A program made the translations under genes and the position numbers. 64,000 bases of DNA from Vibrio sp. 10N.261.45.E2 (GTDB lineage Bacteria; Pseudomonadota; Gammaproteobacteria; Enterobacterales; Vibrionaceae): assembly GCF_002875705.1 (NCBI RefSeq), contig NZ_MCZZ01000146.1:1-64000 (forward strand). The letters run 5' to 3'. The notes under the pieces were generated by a model, which made no database searches, was not told where the DNA came from, and saw only the letters and a program-made list of their open reading frames with translations. Positions 33,424-43,344 of the stretch are shown piece after piece (within the stretch, counting starts at the first letter, position 1; each line of letters opens with the position of its first letter).

Positions 33424-35100
33424 CTATTTCGACGCAGCTTCACTGTCGACAACTTCTAACGCTGGCGCTTTATGGCGGCTATATTCATCATAGTTAACCA
33501 CTCGACTACGCCCCATATCTTTCGCCATGTACAGCGCGTTATCAGCCATCTTAACCAGAGATTCGGTATCTGATGCAGGCTTAGGATAGGTTGCGACACC
33601 TATCGAAACACCCAACTGACCTAATAAGAGACCCTTGTGTTCGAGATGCATCGAACGCACTGCATCACACAAGGTTTGGCCAAACTCAGTCGCTTGCTTC
33701 ATGGTGTAATGTGGAAGCAACACAGCTAACTCTTCGCCACCTAGTCGGCAAGCAATCTCGTCCTCGCTGACACTCTGCTTGAGTAGCGCACTGATCTCTT
33801 TCAATACGAAGTCACCTGCATCATGACCAAAGTTGTCATTAAAGCGTTTGAAATGATCCAAATCGAGCATCAATAACGATAATGGCTGTTCGCTGGTGGC
33901 TGAATTCATCGAGTGCTCTTCTAGTTTTTGCTCGAAGAAACGACGGTTGAATAAGCCAGTCAGCGGGTCGCTCAATGCTTGTGAACGAAGCTTCTCTTGT
34001 AAGCTCAAATTAGCCAATGCTAACCCAAGGTGCTCTGAAACACTGAAAGCCAATTGCTCAGTAATAGGATCAATCTTGATATCACCAACACCGAAATATA
34101 GGTGCATTATGCCGATAGTATTGCCGTGTGCAGTCAACGGGATACAAAGGGTCTGGTTGTTTTCCATCTCATGCATGTGACCACAAGTTAACGAGTGGAA
34201 ATCATCATTCGATTGATGTGCTCGCCCTTTGCGAAGTGACCAACATTCTTCCGGTGCAAAGCTCGCACTTCCGGGCCAAGTATCTCCCCAATCGAGCTGC
34301 GTGATCAGCTGGTTACGTGATGCACGCATCAAAGAGACACTGCCATTTACGTTACCAAGAATTCGCGGCAATATGTCTGAAACGATCTGTTGTGCTTCCA
34401 CCATATTATTACAAGCTGCTAGCATATTCGCGAGGCGGTGCATCAACTCGATTTCGTGGGTTCTTTGACGAATGCGTTCGTCTTGCTTCTTCTGTTCCTC
34501 TTCTACTCGATGAACAATTTGGCGATTGCTCACGTAAGAAGTGCCAATCAAGAAGCTCAAGCTTAGCAACACCATACCAACCAGAATTCCCATCAATTGG
34601 AAATTCATCTGTTTCAGTTGATGCATTGGCGAAGAGATCACGATAACGAAACTGCTACCGTTCATTGATTCTTTGTGGGAATAATAGATGCGATCCACAG
34701 ACGTAACCGTACTGAAGCGCACATCACTGCCAAGCCCTGTTTTCAAAGCTTGCTGAAACTCGGGACGATTGCTGTGGTTCTCAACACTCGCAAGTGCATG
34801 ATCGGAAAGGTCTGTATCCCCAATCACGACACCATCAAGGTTAATAACCTGAATTCTCAGTCGCGTACTGGCTTGCGTCAAGTTGCCAATATAATCATCC
34901 ACATCGACTCCAGCAGTAAACAGACTACTATCTTCACGAATCTCATAAACAACATCAGACATCAATGAGACGAGATGGTTACGTTCGTTCTCTACCACTA
35001 ACTTTTCCAAAGTGATGTAAAAGCCATACAAGCCCACCAGCATTGAAAAAGACAAAATAACGATCGGCAAGGTTTGCCACTTTTTATCAACAAGTCTCAT
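33424..35100 (-). CDS. Membrane-bound diguanylate cyclase with GAF domain
   Basis: 558 residues. Membrane segments at about 9-31 and 168-190 frame a periplasmic sensory region of about 135 residues; then a short coiled linker, a GAF-like domain (about 215-370) and a GGDEF domain (about 372-540). The catalytic half-site reads GGEEL (454-458), where the last Phe is Leu, as in many active enzymes. The RxxD product-inhibition site five residues upstream is missing (SEDE instead). DPLTGLFNRRFFE starts the domain. The ATG at 35100 is chosen over one 21 codons upstream because the extra part looks non-coding. No ligand can be assigned. Confidence 0.9.
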   Translation of the reverse strand: MRLVDKKWQTLPIVILSFSMLVGLYGFYITLEKLVVENERNHLVSLMSDVVYEIREDSSLFTAGVDVDDYIGNLTQASTRLRIQVINLDGVVIGDTDLSDHALASVENHSNRPEFQQALKTGLGSDVRFSTVTSVDRIYYSHKESMNGSSFVIVISSPMHQLKQMNFQLMGILVGMVLLSLSFLIGTSYVSNRQIVHRVEEEQKKQDERIRQRTHEIELMHRLANMLAACNNMVEAQQIVSDILPRILGNVNGSVSLMRASRNQLITQLDWGDTWPGSASFAPEECWSLRKGRAHQSNDDFHSLTCGHMHEMENNQTLCIPLTAHGNTIGIMHLYFGVGDIKIDPITEQLAFSVSEHLGLALANLSLQEKLRSQALSDPLTGLFNRRFFEQKLEEHSMNSATSEQPLSLLMLDLDHFKRFNDNFGHDAGDFVLKEISALLKQSVSEDEIACRLGGEELAVLLPHYTMKQATEFGQTLCDAVRSMHLEHKGLLLGQLGVSIGVATYPKPASDTESLVKMADNALYMAKDMGRSRVVNYDEYSRHKAPALEVVDSEAASK

Positions 35101-35201
35101 TTGCGTACACTTCAACTTACAGAACGATAGTCTGAATATTAACAATCTTCCTACAAAATACAATTAGGAAATAGATTATTTTTTTATCAATAAATAATGA
35201 C

Positions 35202-35232
35202 AAAAAAGCCAGCAACGTAAATTGCTGGCTTT
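35202..35232 (-). terminator. Intrinsic terminator after glmU
   Basis: On the minus strand AAAGCCAGCAA, loop TTTACG, TTGCTGGCTTT then TTT (35202-35232). It closes the glmU transcript. Confidence 0.9.
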
Positions 35233-35262
35233 CACAAGAATCAAACTTTGGATGTTAGAAGA

Positions 35263-36621
35263 TTACTTCTTCTTTGGACGCTGCCAATCCGCAATCTTGC
35301 GCTCTTTAGCACGGCTAATAACCAGCTCATTCTCAGAAACGTCACGTGTTACCGTAGAACCAGCACCAACGGTTGCACCATTACCGATCGTAACAGGCGC
35401 GATTAATTGGCTATCAGAACCAACAAATACATCGTCGCCAATGATGGTCTTAAACTTATTCGCACCATCGTAGTTACAAGTAATTGCACCGGCACCCACG
35501 TTTACACGCTGACCAATTTCAGCATCGCCTAAGTACGTTAGGTGGTTCGCTTTAGAGCCTTCGCCTAATCGAGTGTTTTTCACTTCGACAAAGTTACCTA
35601 CGTGCGAATGATTACGCATATCAGCGCCAGGACGTAAGCGTGTAAATGGACCAACCGTACAGTCTTCACCTACCGTCGCACCTTCAATTACGCTGTATGG
35701 ACGAATGATGGTGTTGTCATCAATCTCACAATCTTTCAATACACAACCAGTACCAATAACTACGTTGTCGCCAATGCTTACGCTGCCTTCGATGATAACG
35801 TTAGTATCAATCTCAACATCCATACCGCATTGCAGTTCACCACGCAGATCGAAGCGGCTTGGGTCGCGCAGCATTACGCCTTGCTTCAATAGCTTGTCTG
35901 CTTGTTCAGCTTGATAAGCGCGCTCTAGGCGAGCCAGTTGAGAGCGATCGTTAACACCTTCCACTTCAATTGGACTCACAGGGTATACCGCTTCTACCGC
36001 ACGACCTTCATCGTGAGCTGCTGCAATAACGTCAGTCAGGTAGTATTCACCTTGTGCGTTATCGTTACTTAGGCCAGACAACCAACGCTTCAAGTCACCA
36101 CCAGTCGCTACCATAACGCCAGTGTTGATCTCTTTGATAAGCTTCTGCTCATCCGTTGCATCTTTCTGCTCAACGATAGCCACAACAGGGCCATTACGAC
36201 GAATGATACGACCGTAGCCCATTGGGTTATCTAACACGACCGTAAGTAGCGCGATGCCACCGTTTGGTTGAGCGTCTAATAGGTTTTCAATGGTTTCAGG
36301 TGAGATTAATGGAACATCACCGTATAGCACCAATACTTTTTCATCATCAGCGAAATGTGCAGATGCTTGATCCACAGCGTGGCCAGTACCCAACTGCTCA
36401 GCTTGCAATGCCCAGTTTACAGATTCTTCAGCTAAGGTTGCCTTCATCTGCTCACCACCGTGGCCGTAAACCAGGTTGATGTTTTGAGCGCCTAGGCCAT
36501 TACATGTATCGATAACATGCTTCACCATAGGCTTACCCGCAAGCGTATGCAGAACCTTCGGTGTGTTTGAATACATGCGAGTGCCTTTGCCCGCCGCGAG
36601 AATTACCGCGCTAAACTTCAT
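35263..36621 (-). CDS. glmU: Bifunctional UDP-GlcNAc pyrophosphorylase / GlcN-1-P acetyltransferase
   Basis: 452 residues, full length. The N-terminal uridyltransferase domain starts AVILAAGKGTRMYS (signature G-x-G-T-R-M); a left-handed beta-helix of hexapeptide repeats (about 250-430) carries the acetyltransferase. It makes UDP-GlcNAc for peptidoglycan and LPS. The ATG at 36621 matches the family (MKFSAVILAAG); an upstream start would add 24 unlikely residues. It is separated from atpC by a terminator, and glmU following atp is the common gammaproteobacterial order. Confidence 0.97.
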   Translation of the reverse strand: MKFSAVILAAGKGTRMYSNTPKVLHTLAGKPMVKHVIDTCNGLGAQNINLVYGHGGEQMKATLAEESVNWALQAEQLGTGHAVDQASAHFADDEKVLVLYGDVPLISPETIENLLDAQPNGGIALLTVVLDNPMGYGRIIRRNGPVVAIVEQKDATDEQKLIKEINTGVMVATGGDLKRWLSGLSNDNAQGEYYLTDVIAAAHDEGRAVEAVYPVSPIEVEGVNDRSQLARLERAYQAEQADKLLKQGVMLRDPSRFDLRGELQCGMDVEIDTNVIIEGSVSIGDNVVIGTGCVLKDCEIDDNTIIRPYSVIEGATVGEDCTVGPFTRLRPGADMRNHSHVGNFVEVKNTRLGEGSKANHLTYLGDAEIGQRVNVGAGAITCNYDGANKFKTIIGDDVFVGSDSQLIAPVTIGNGATVGAGSTVTRDVSENELVISRAKERKIADWQRPKKK

Positions 36622-36750
36622 TGTAAACCTATCCAACATTATTTTTATTAAGTAGATATTGTAACCGTTTTTGGCCAAAAAATTAAATCGCAATAACCAT
36701 TTAACCAGTAGTGATACGTAAAAGAAGTTTTTTGAAGACCTAAAAATGCA

Positions 36751-36776
36751 AAAAGGCGACCCTTAGGTCGCCTTTA
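36751..36776 (-). terminator. Intrinsic terminator after the atp operon
   Basis: On the minus strand AAAGGCGACC, loop TAAG, GGTCGCCTTT then TT (36751-36776), 27 bases after the atpC stop. Confidence 0.9.
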
Positions 36777-36802
36777 TCTCAGAGTCTATAATCTTAAAAA
36801 GA

Positions 36803-37225
36803 TTAACGACGCTGTTTTGTCAGTTCGATAACTCGTAACTGAGCAATGGCTTTAGCCAGTTCACCGGCCGCTTGTGCGAAGTCTATGTCGCCATGCTGAT
36901 TTTGGATATTCTCCACAGCCTTGCGCTTAGCTTCTTCCGCCTTTGCTGCGTCTAGCTCTTCACCACGGATAGCTGTATCAGCCAGTACAGTCGCTGTACC
37001 AGGCTGAACTTCTATCATACCACCAGAAACATAAATGATTTCTTCGTGGCCGTGCTGCTTAACAATACGCACCATACCAGGCTTGATAGCGGTCAGCAGT
37101 GGAGTATGACCATGGAAAATACCAAGCTCACCCTCACTACCGGTCACCTGAAACGTCTCAACAAGGCCTGAGAAAATTTGTTTCTCTGCGCTTACAACGT
37201 CTAGGTGAAAGGTTATTGCTGCCAT
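36803..37225 (-). CDS. atpC: ATP synthase F1 epsilon subunit
   Basis: 140 residues: N-terminal beta-sandwich (about 1-86, MAAITFHLDVVSAEKQIFSG start) plus two C-terminal helices that can insert and inhibit the rotor. It caps the central stalk with gamma. Starts 19 bases after atpD; last gene of atpIBEFHAGDC. Confidence 0.97.
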   Translation of the reverse strand: MAAITFHLDVVSAEKQIFSGLVETFQVTGSEGELGIFHGHTPLLTAIKPGMVRIVKQHGHEEIIYVSGGMIEVQPGTATVLADTAIRGEELDAAKAEEAKRKAVENIQNQHGDIDFAQAAGELAKAIAQLRVIELTKQRR

Positions 37226-37243
37226 ATCGCCTCCTAGTTAGCC

Positions 37244-38647
37244 TTATAGCTTCTTAGCATTCTCGATAGCTTCGTCAATTGCACCACAGTACATGAACGC
37301 TTGCTCTGGAATGTCATCGTATTCACCAGATAGAAGACCTTGGAAGCCACGTAGAGTCTCTTTAAGAGGTACGTAAACGCCTGGGTCACCTGTAAATACT
37401 TCCGCTACGTGGTAAGGCTGAGTTAGGAACTTCTCAATCTTACGAGCACGAGATACAACTTGCTTATCTTCTTCAGATAGCTCGTCCATACCTAGGATAG
37501 CAATGATATCTTTCAGCTCTTTATAGCGCTGAAGAGTAGACTGAACGCCACGAGCGATGTCGTAGTGCTCTTGTCCAACTACCAATGGATCCAGTTGACG
37601 TGAAGTAGAATCTAGCGGGTCGATCGCTGGGTATAGACCCATAGATGCGATGTTACGGTTAAGTACAACCGTTGCATCCAAGTGAGCGAACGTTGTTGCT
37701 GGAGACGGGTCAGTCAAGTCATCCGCTGGTACGTATACCGCCTGTACAGACGTGATAGAACCAGATTTAGTTGACGTGATACGCTCTTGTAGAACACCCA
37801 TTTCTTCAGCTAGCGTAGGTTGGTAACCTACCGCAGAAGGCATACGACCTAGAAGTGCTGATACTTCAGTACCTGCTAGTGTGTAACGGTAGATGTTATC
37901 AACGAACAGTAGAACGTCACGACCTTCGTCACGGAAACGCTCTGCCATTGTTAGACCAGTCAGTGCAACACGTAGACGGTTACCTGGTGGCTCGTTCATC
38001 TGACCGTAAACCATCGCTACTTTTGATTCTTCAGGTTTTTCAACGTTTACAACGCCAGCTTCCTGCATCTCAAAGTAGAAATCGTTACCTTCACGAGTAC
38101 GCTCACCTACACCTGCAAATACAGATAGGCCTGAGTGTTGAAGTGCGATGTTGTTGATAAGTTCCATCATGTTAACGGTCTTACCTACACCAGCACCACC
38201 GAATAGACCGATTTTACCACCCTTAGCGAATGGACAAATCAAGTCGATTACTTTAACACCAGTTTCTAGAAGAGCTGTCTCGTTAGACTGCTCTTCGTAG
38301 CTTGGAGCTTCACGGTGAATAGCGTAGTGCTCTTCAGCACCGATCTCGCCACACTCATCAATCGCGTCACCTAGGACGTTCATGATACGACCCAATGTCT
38401 TAGTACCTACTGGTACTGAGATTGGAGCGCCAGTATTTTCAACTGTCAAACCACGACGTAAACCATCAGAGCTACCCATTACGATTGCGCGAACTACGCC
38501 ACCGCCAAGTTGTTGCTGAACTTCAAGAACTAGGCGTTCTTGTACTTCATTAACATTCAGAGCGTCGTATACACGAGGTACTTCACCCTGTGGGAACTCT
38601 ACGTCGACTACCGCACCGATGATCTGTACGATCTTACCTGTAGCCAT
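37244..38647 (-). CDS. atpD: ATP synthase F1 beta subunit
   Basis: 467 residues, catalytic subunit. Walker A GGAGVGKT near residue 150 and the catalytic Glu in GERTREGNDFY (near 182) are intact, as is the DELSEEDKQ sequence near the C-terminal rotor contact. It performs ATP synthesis at the three beta sites in the F1 head. Second to last in the atp operon. Confidence 0.98.
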   Translation of the reverse strand: MATGKIVQIIGAVVDVEFPQGEVPRVYDALNVNEVQERLVLEVQQQLGGGVVRAIVMGSSDGLRRGLTVENTGAPISVPVGTKTLGRIMNVLGDAIDECGEIGAEEHYAIHREAPSYEEQSNETALLETGVKVIDLICPFAKGGKIGLFGGAGVGKTVNMMELINNIALQHSGLSVFAGVGERTREGNDFYFEMQEAGVVNVEKPEESKVAMVYGQMNEPPGNRLRVALTGLTMAERFRDEGRDVLLFVDNIYRYTLAGTEVSALLGRMPSAVGYQPTLAEEMGVLQERITSTKSGSITSVQAVYVPADDLTDPSPATTFAHLDATVVLNRNIASMGLYPAIDPLDSTSRQLDPLVVGQEHYDIARGVQSTLQRYKELKDIIAILGMDELSEEDKQVVSRARKIEKFLTQPYHVAEVFTGDPGVYVPLKETLRGFQGLLSGEYDDIPEQAFMYCGAIDEAIENAKKL

Positions 38648-38681
38648 CGTTAATCCTCTAACTATTTAGTTTTACCTAAGC

Positions 38682-39548
38682 TTAAACCGCAGCTGCGCCT
38701 GAAACGATTTCAGAAAGTTCTTGTGTAATCGCCGCTTGACGCGCTTTGTTATACACAAGTTCTAAGTCATCAATAATGTCACCAGCGTTATCTGTTGCTG
38801 ATTTCATTGCAATCATTCGAGCCGCTTGCTCACAAGCAAGGTTCTCAACCACACCTTGGTACACTTGAGATTCGACATAGCGAACCAATAGTGCATCTAG
38901 TAGTGGTTTTGGCTCGGGCTCATAAATGTAGTCCCAAGAATGACTGCGTTTCATTTCTTCGCTGTCTGATTTAGGCAAAGGAAGTAATTGATCGATCGTT
39001 GGTTCTTGAACCATAGTGTTTTCAAACTTGTTGAACACTACGAACAGGCGATCTAATTCGCCTTCATCATATTTCTTCAGCATAACGCTTACAGAGCCAA
39101 TCAAGTCTTCAAGGCTTGGGCGATCGCCCAGACCAGAAACTTGAGCTGCTACTTTCGCGCCGCTGTTATTGAAAAATGCTGTCGCTTTTGAACCGATAAT
39201 TGCCAGTTCAACGTCAGCACCTTTCTCAGACCAATCTTTCATATCGTTCATGGCTTTTTTGAACAAGTTAATGTTCAAACCACCACAAAGACCACGGTCT
39301 GTAGAAACGATGATGTAACCAACACGTTTGGCTTCACGTTCCTCAAGATAAGGATGCTTATACTCGAGGCTACCATTAGCCAAATGACCGATCACTTTAC
39401 GCATTGTTTCTGCATATGGACGAGTAGCTTCCATTGCGTCTTGAGAACGACGCATTTTTGAAGCTGCTACCATTTCCATTGCTTTCGTAATCTTCTGTGT
39501 GCTTTTAACACTACCGATTTTATTACGTATCTCTTTTGCGCCGGCCAT
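38682..39548 (-). CDS. atpG: ATP synthase F1 gamma subunit
   Basis: 288 residues, the rotating central shaft. Long N- and C-terminal helices (2-60 and about 210-285) form the coiled coil, around a Rossmann-like middle. Family markers: MAGAKEIRNKIGSVKSTQKI at the start and SARMIAMKSATDNA-like ARMIAMKSATDNA near 248. Position between atpA and atpD is standard. Confidence 0.97.
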   Translation of the reverse strand: MAGAKEIRNKIGSVKSTQKITKAMEMVAASKMRRSQDAMEATRPYAETMRKVIGHLANGSLEYKHPYLEEREAKRVGYIIVSTDRGLCGGLNINLFKKAMNDMKDWSEKGADVELAIIGSKATAFFNNSGAKVAAQVSGLGDRPSLEDLIGSVSVMLKKYDEGELDRLFVVFNKFENTMVQEPTIDQLLPLPKSDSEEMKRSHSWDYIYEPEPKPLLDALLVRYVESQVYQGVVENLACEQAARMIAMKSATDNAGDIIDDLELVYNKARQAAITQELSEIVSGAAAV

Positions 39549-39596
39549 CGTTACTCTCCGTTAATGGTATGAGGTGGCCCTAAGACCACCTACCAA

Positions 39597-41138
39597 TTAC
39601 CAGGTCTGGGTTGCCTTGAAATCGTCAACAAGCTTCTTCAGCTCAGCTTCGATTTCTTTATTGAAAGCACCCGTTGTGTCGATCTGTGTTGCTAGATCGG
39701 CATATTGACCACGAGCAAACGACAGTAAAGCAGCTTCAAAGTCTAGAACTTTAGAAAGTTCAACGTCTTGAAGGTATCCACGCTCTGCAGCGAAGATTAC
39801 TAGAGCTTGGTCAAATACAGACATAGGAGCGTATTGCTTCTGCTTCATCAGTTCTGTAACTTTTTGACCGTGGTCTAGCTGCTTCTTAGTCGCTTCATCA
39901 AGATCCGAAGAAAACTGAGCAAATGCTGCAAGTTCACGGTATTGAGCTAGAGCAGTACGGATACCGCCAGACAGCTTCTTGATGATTTTAGTCTGCGCCG
40001 AACCACCTACACGAGAAACTGAGATACCTGGGTCAACAGCTGGACGTACGCCCGCGTTGAATAGCTCAGTTTGTAGGAAGATCTGACCATCAGTAATCGA
40101 GATTACGTTCGTTGGTACGAATGCAGATACGTCACCAGCTTGCGTTTCAATGATAGGTAGAGCAGTTAAAGAACCAGTCTTGCCTGTCACTTCGCCGTTA
40201 GTGAATTTTTCTACGTATACTTCGCTTACACGAGCAGCACGCTCTAGTAGACGAGAGTGAAGGTAGAAAACATCACCTGGGAACGCTTCACGACCTGGTG
40301 GACGCTTAAGTAGTAGCGAGATTTGACGGTAAGCGACAGCTTGCTTAGATAGATCATCATAAACAATCAGTGCATCTTCACCGCGATCACGGAAGTATTC
40401 GCCCATCGCACAACCAGCATACGGTGCAAGGTATTGCAGCGCTGCAGATTCAGAAGCCGATGCAACAACAACAACAGTGTTTGCTAGTGCGCCGTGCTCT
40501 TCTAGTTTGCGAACTACGTTAGCGATAGTCGACGCTTTTTGGCCGATAGCTACGTAGATAGAGAAAATACCAGAATCTTTTTGGTTAATAATCGCATCGA
40601 TCGCCATTGCTGTTTTACCAGTCTGACGGTCACCGATTACTAGTTCACGTTGACCACGACCGATAGGGATCATTGAGTCAACTGACTTGTAACCAGTTTG
40701 AACAGGTTGATCTACCGATTTACGGTCGATTACACCCGGTGCGATAATTTCTACAGGCGAAGTCAATTTAGCTTCGATTGGACCCTTACCATCAATTGGC
40801 TCACCTAGCGTGTTTACAACACGGCCAAGCATTTCAGGACCTACTGGTACTTCTAGAATACGACCAGTACCTGTAACTTTCATGCCTTCCTGTAGGTCAG
40901 CATACGGGCCCATTACAACAGCACCAACCGAATCACGGTTCAAGTTTAGTGCTAGAGCGTAACGGCCACCCGGTAGTTCGATCATTTCACCTTGCATCAC
41001 GTCCGCTAGGCCGTGGATGCTAAGGATGCCATCGCTTACAGAAACGATAGTACCTTCATTGCGAGCTTCACTAACAACGTCGAAAGATTCAATACGTTGT
41101 TTAATTAGATCGCTAATTTCAGTGGAATTAAGTTGCAT
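39597..41138 (-). CDS. atpA: ATP synthase F1 alpha subunit
   Basis: 513 residues, non-catalytic nucleotide-binding subunit. Walker A GDRQTGKTA near 170 and the arginine finger segment PGISVSRVGGSAQT (near 365) are present. The ATG at 41138 (MQLNSTEIS) fits the family; the frame runs open upstream into atpH by 10 codons. It starts 13 bases after the atpH stop. Confidence 0.98.
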   Translation of the reverse strand: MQLNSTEISDLIKQRIESFDVVSEARNEGTIVSVSDGILSIHGLADVMQGEMIELPGGRYALALNLNRDSVGAVVMGPYADLQEGMKVTGTGRILEVPVGPEMLGRVVNTLGEPIDGKGPIEAKLTSPVEIIAPGVIDRKSVDQPVQTGYKSVDSMIPIGRGQRELVIGDRQTGKTAMAIDAIINQKDSGIFSIYVAIGQKASTIANVVRKLEEHGALANTVVVVASASESAALQYLAPYAGCAMGEYFRDRGEDALIVYDDLSKQAVAYRQISLLLKRPPGREAFPGDVFYLHSRLLERAARVSEVYVEKFTNGEVTGKTGSLTALPIIETQAGDVSAFVPTNVISITDGQIFLQTELFNAGVRPAVDPGISVSRVGGSAQTKIIKKLSGGIRTALAQYRELAAFAQFSSDLDEATKKQLDHGQKVTELMKQKQYAPMSVFDQALVIFAAERGYLQDVELSKVLDFEAALLSFARGQYADLATQIDTTGAFNKEIEAELKKLVDDFKATQTW

Positions 41139-41151
41139 GCTCCAATCCCCA

Positions 41152-41685
41152 TTAAGACTGCAATGCATCGCTCAGGCGGTCTAAACGACTGCGCGCTGAG
41201 TTATCGATGACTAGGTCTCCGGCTCGAATAATAACTCCGCTAAGCAGAGTCTCATCTATACTGCAATTCAGCTGAACTTTGCGCGCTAAGCGCTGTTCCA
41301 ATTTGCTGCTGATCTCTGCGCGTTGTTCTTCAGAAAGTTCTACCGCTGAAGTTACTTCAACGTCGATCTCTTTCTCATACTCTTTTTTGAGTATAAAGAA
41401 CTCTTTACAAACATCAGGAAAAGCCATTAAGCGGCCATTCTCTGCCATCACTTTAATTAAGTTCTGACCGAATTCATCAAATTGTTCGCCACAAATTACA
41501 ATGAATATTTCAGCTAATTTTTCAGCAGTCATAGAACCGCTTAATAAATTATGAACATCATCATTTTGTGCCACTTCGGCAGCAAAAGTAAGCATCTGAC
41601 CCCATTGGTCTAGCTCACCTTTGTCTACCGCAAAGTCAAACGCTGCTTTAGCATAGGGGCGTGCGATTGTAGTCAAATCAGACAT
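41152..41685 (-). CDS. atpH: ATP synthase F1 delta subunit
   Basis: 177 residues: an N-terminal six-helix domain (about 1-105) and a C-terminal part that joins the b-subunit stalk to the top of F1. Start MSDLTTIARPYAKAAFDFA is typical. It lies between atpF and atpA, 13-15 bases from each. Confidence 0.96.
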   Translation of the reverse strand: MSDLTTIARPYAKAAFDFAVDKGELDQWGQMLTFAAEVAQNDDVHNLLSGSMTAEKLAEIFIVICGEQFDEFGQNLIKVMAENGRLMAFPDVCKEFFILKKEYEKEIDVEVTSAVELSEEQRAEISSKLEQRLARKVQLNCSIDETLLSGVIIRAGDLVIDNSARSRLDRLSDALQS

Positions 41686-41700
41686 ATACAGCCCCTTGCT

Positions 41701-42171
41701 TTAAAGTTTTGCAGTAATGTTGTTAAGAAGATCATCGTGTACATCTTTATCGATTGTACGTTCAAGGATTTTCTCAGCACCAGCTATAGCCAGAGTTGCG
41801 ACTTGTTTGCGCAGGTCATCACGGGCACGTGTACGCTCTGCTTCAATTTCTGCTTCAGCTTGCGCTAAGATTTTCTGGCGTTCTGCCTGAGCTTCTTCGC
41901 GTGCTTCATCAATAATTTGAGCTTTACGTTTGTTTGCCTGATCAATAACCTCAGTTGCAGTGCGCTTTGCTTCTTTCATTTGCTCAGAAGCGTTGGCTTG
42001 TGCCAGGTTCAAGTCTTTAGCAGCGCGTTCAGCGGCTACTAGACCGTCAGCAATTTTTTTCTGACGTTCTTCAATTGCTTGCATGATTGGTGGCCATACA
42101 TATTTCATGCAGAACCAAACAAACAATGAAAAAGCAATTGCTTGACCTAACAGAGTTGCGTTCATATTCAC
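41701..42171 (-). CDS. atpF: ATP synthase F0 b subunit
   Basis: 156 residues. One N-terminal membrane helix (about 5-25) is followed by a long charged coiled coil (30-156), the peripheral stator stalk. MNMNATLLGQAIAF at the start aligns with E. coli AtpF (MNLNATILGQAIAF), so the GTG at 42171 is the true start rather than the ATG two codons inside. Confidence 0.96.
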   Translation of the reverse strand: MNMNATLLGQAIAFSLFVWFCMKYVWPPIMQAIEERQKKIADGLVAAERAAKDLNLAQANASEQMKEAKRTATEVIDQANKRKAQIIDEAREEAQAERQKILAQAEAEIEAERTRARDDLRKQVATLAIAGAEKILERTIDKDVHDDLLNNITAKL

Positions 42172-42229
42172 AACAGCTACCCCTCGTTAAGAATCAACTA
42201 CAAAAATTTAATTAACTATTAAGAGTTAA

Positions 42230-42487
42230 TTAGCCTGCTAGTTGACCAACAAATGGGTTAGCAAACGTGAATAGTAGTGCGATTACGATACCGATCATTG
42301 GAACAGCATCCAGTAGACCAGCGATGATGAACATCTTAACTTGTAGCATTGGAGCCATTTCAGGTTGACGCGCAGCGCCTTCTAGGAATTTACCACCAAG
42401 AATAGCAAAACCAATTGCAGTACCTACGGCACAAAGACCAACAATAATAGCAACAGCGATTGCTGAAAAACTTAGTACAGTTTCCAT
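42230..42487 (-). CDS. atpE: ATP synthase F0 c subunit
   Basis: 85 residues, two membrane helices with the polar loop GAARQPEM. The ion-binding carboxylate is Asp60 in AGLLDAVPMIG, and the additional Na+-ligand residues of sodium-type c rings are not present, so this is a proton-driven enzyme. It forms the rotor ring. Highly expressed gene with its own spacing (about 50 bases on either side). Confidence 0.97.
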   Translation of the reverse strand: METVLSFSAIAVAIIVGLCAVGTAIGFAILGGKFLEGAARQPEMAPMLQVKMFIIAGLLDAVPMIGIVIALLFTFANPFVGQLAG

Positions 42488-42538
42488 TTACGTTCTCCGA
42501 TTAACATTAATAGTTAGAATAAAGCTTAAAAATTTTTT

Positions 42539-43336
42539 TTAGTGATCACTATCTTCATGAGCCATTGATAGGTAAACGATTGTCAACATCATGAAAACAA
42601 ACGCTTGAATCAAAATGACCAAGATATGGAAGATAGCCCAAGGTAGTGCACCTACCCATTGTAAGTACCACGGTAGCATTGCCGCGATAAGAATAAACAC
42701 CACCTCACCCGCAAACATATTACCAAATAAACGCATACCTAGAGATAGTGGCTTCGCTAGTAACGAAATTACCTCAAGTACCAAGTTAAATGGAATCATG
42801 ATTGGGTGATTAAATGGATGCAGTGCCAATTCTTTAGCAAATCCGCCTAGACCTTTCACTTTGATGCTGTAGTAGATCATCAGAGCAAAAACACCTAAAG
42901 CCATTGCCATTGTTATATTAACATCAGCTGTAGGAACCACTTTCAAGTAAGGGATACCTAGCCAATGCTCTGCAGGATATGGTAAGAAATCGATAGGCAC
43001 TAAGTCCATCAAGTTCATAATGATAATCCAGCAGAATATAGTCAGTGCTAGTGGGGCAATCAGAGGGTTGCGGCCATGGAAAGTTTCCTTAACGTTGTCG
43101 CCAACGAATTCCACTACCATTTCAACAAAACACTGAAGCTTACCAGGTACACCTACTGTTGCTTTCTTAGCGACTGAGCGAAAAACCCAAAGGAATAACA
43201 TCCCTGTCAACACCGAAAAAAACAGACTGTCTATATGTACGTTCCAGAAACTTGTCTCCTCTACAAGACCAAACTTAGCTAAAGAAAGGTTTTGTAAGTG
43301 GTGCTCAATGTATCCGGATGCTGTTGGCGCAGCCAT
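42539..43336 (-). CDS. atpB: ATP synthase F0 a subunit
   Basis: 265 residues with five or six membrane segments. The essential Arg for proton transfer sits in SLGMRLFGNMFAGEV near residue 202, and the conserved QAFVFMMLTIVYLSMA helix is near the C-terminus. It provides the two half-channels next to the c ring. Starts 8 bases after atpI. Confidence 0.97.
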   Translation of the reverse strand: MAAPTASGYIEHHLQNLSLAKFGLVEETSFWNVHIDSLFFSVLTGMLFLWVFRSVAKKATVGVPGKLQCFVEMVVEFVGDNVKETFHGRNPLIAPLALTIFCWIIIMNLMDLVPIDFLPYPAEHWLGIPYLKVVPTADVNITMAMALGVFALMIYYSIKVKGLGGFAKELALHPFNHPIMIPFNLVLEVISLLAKPLSLGMRLFGNMFAGEVVFILIAAMLPWYLQWVGALPWAIFHILVILIQAFVFMMLTIVYLSMAHEDSDH

Positions 43337-43344
43337 AACTCATC

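Noticed and set aside
42230..42487. Sodium-type ATP synthase c subunit
   Set aside because: AGLLDAVPMIG with Asp60 is the proton type; the Gln/Glu/Ser sodium ligands are missing.
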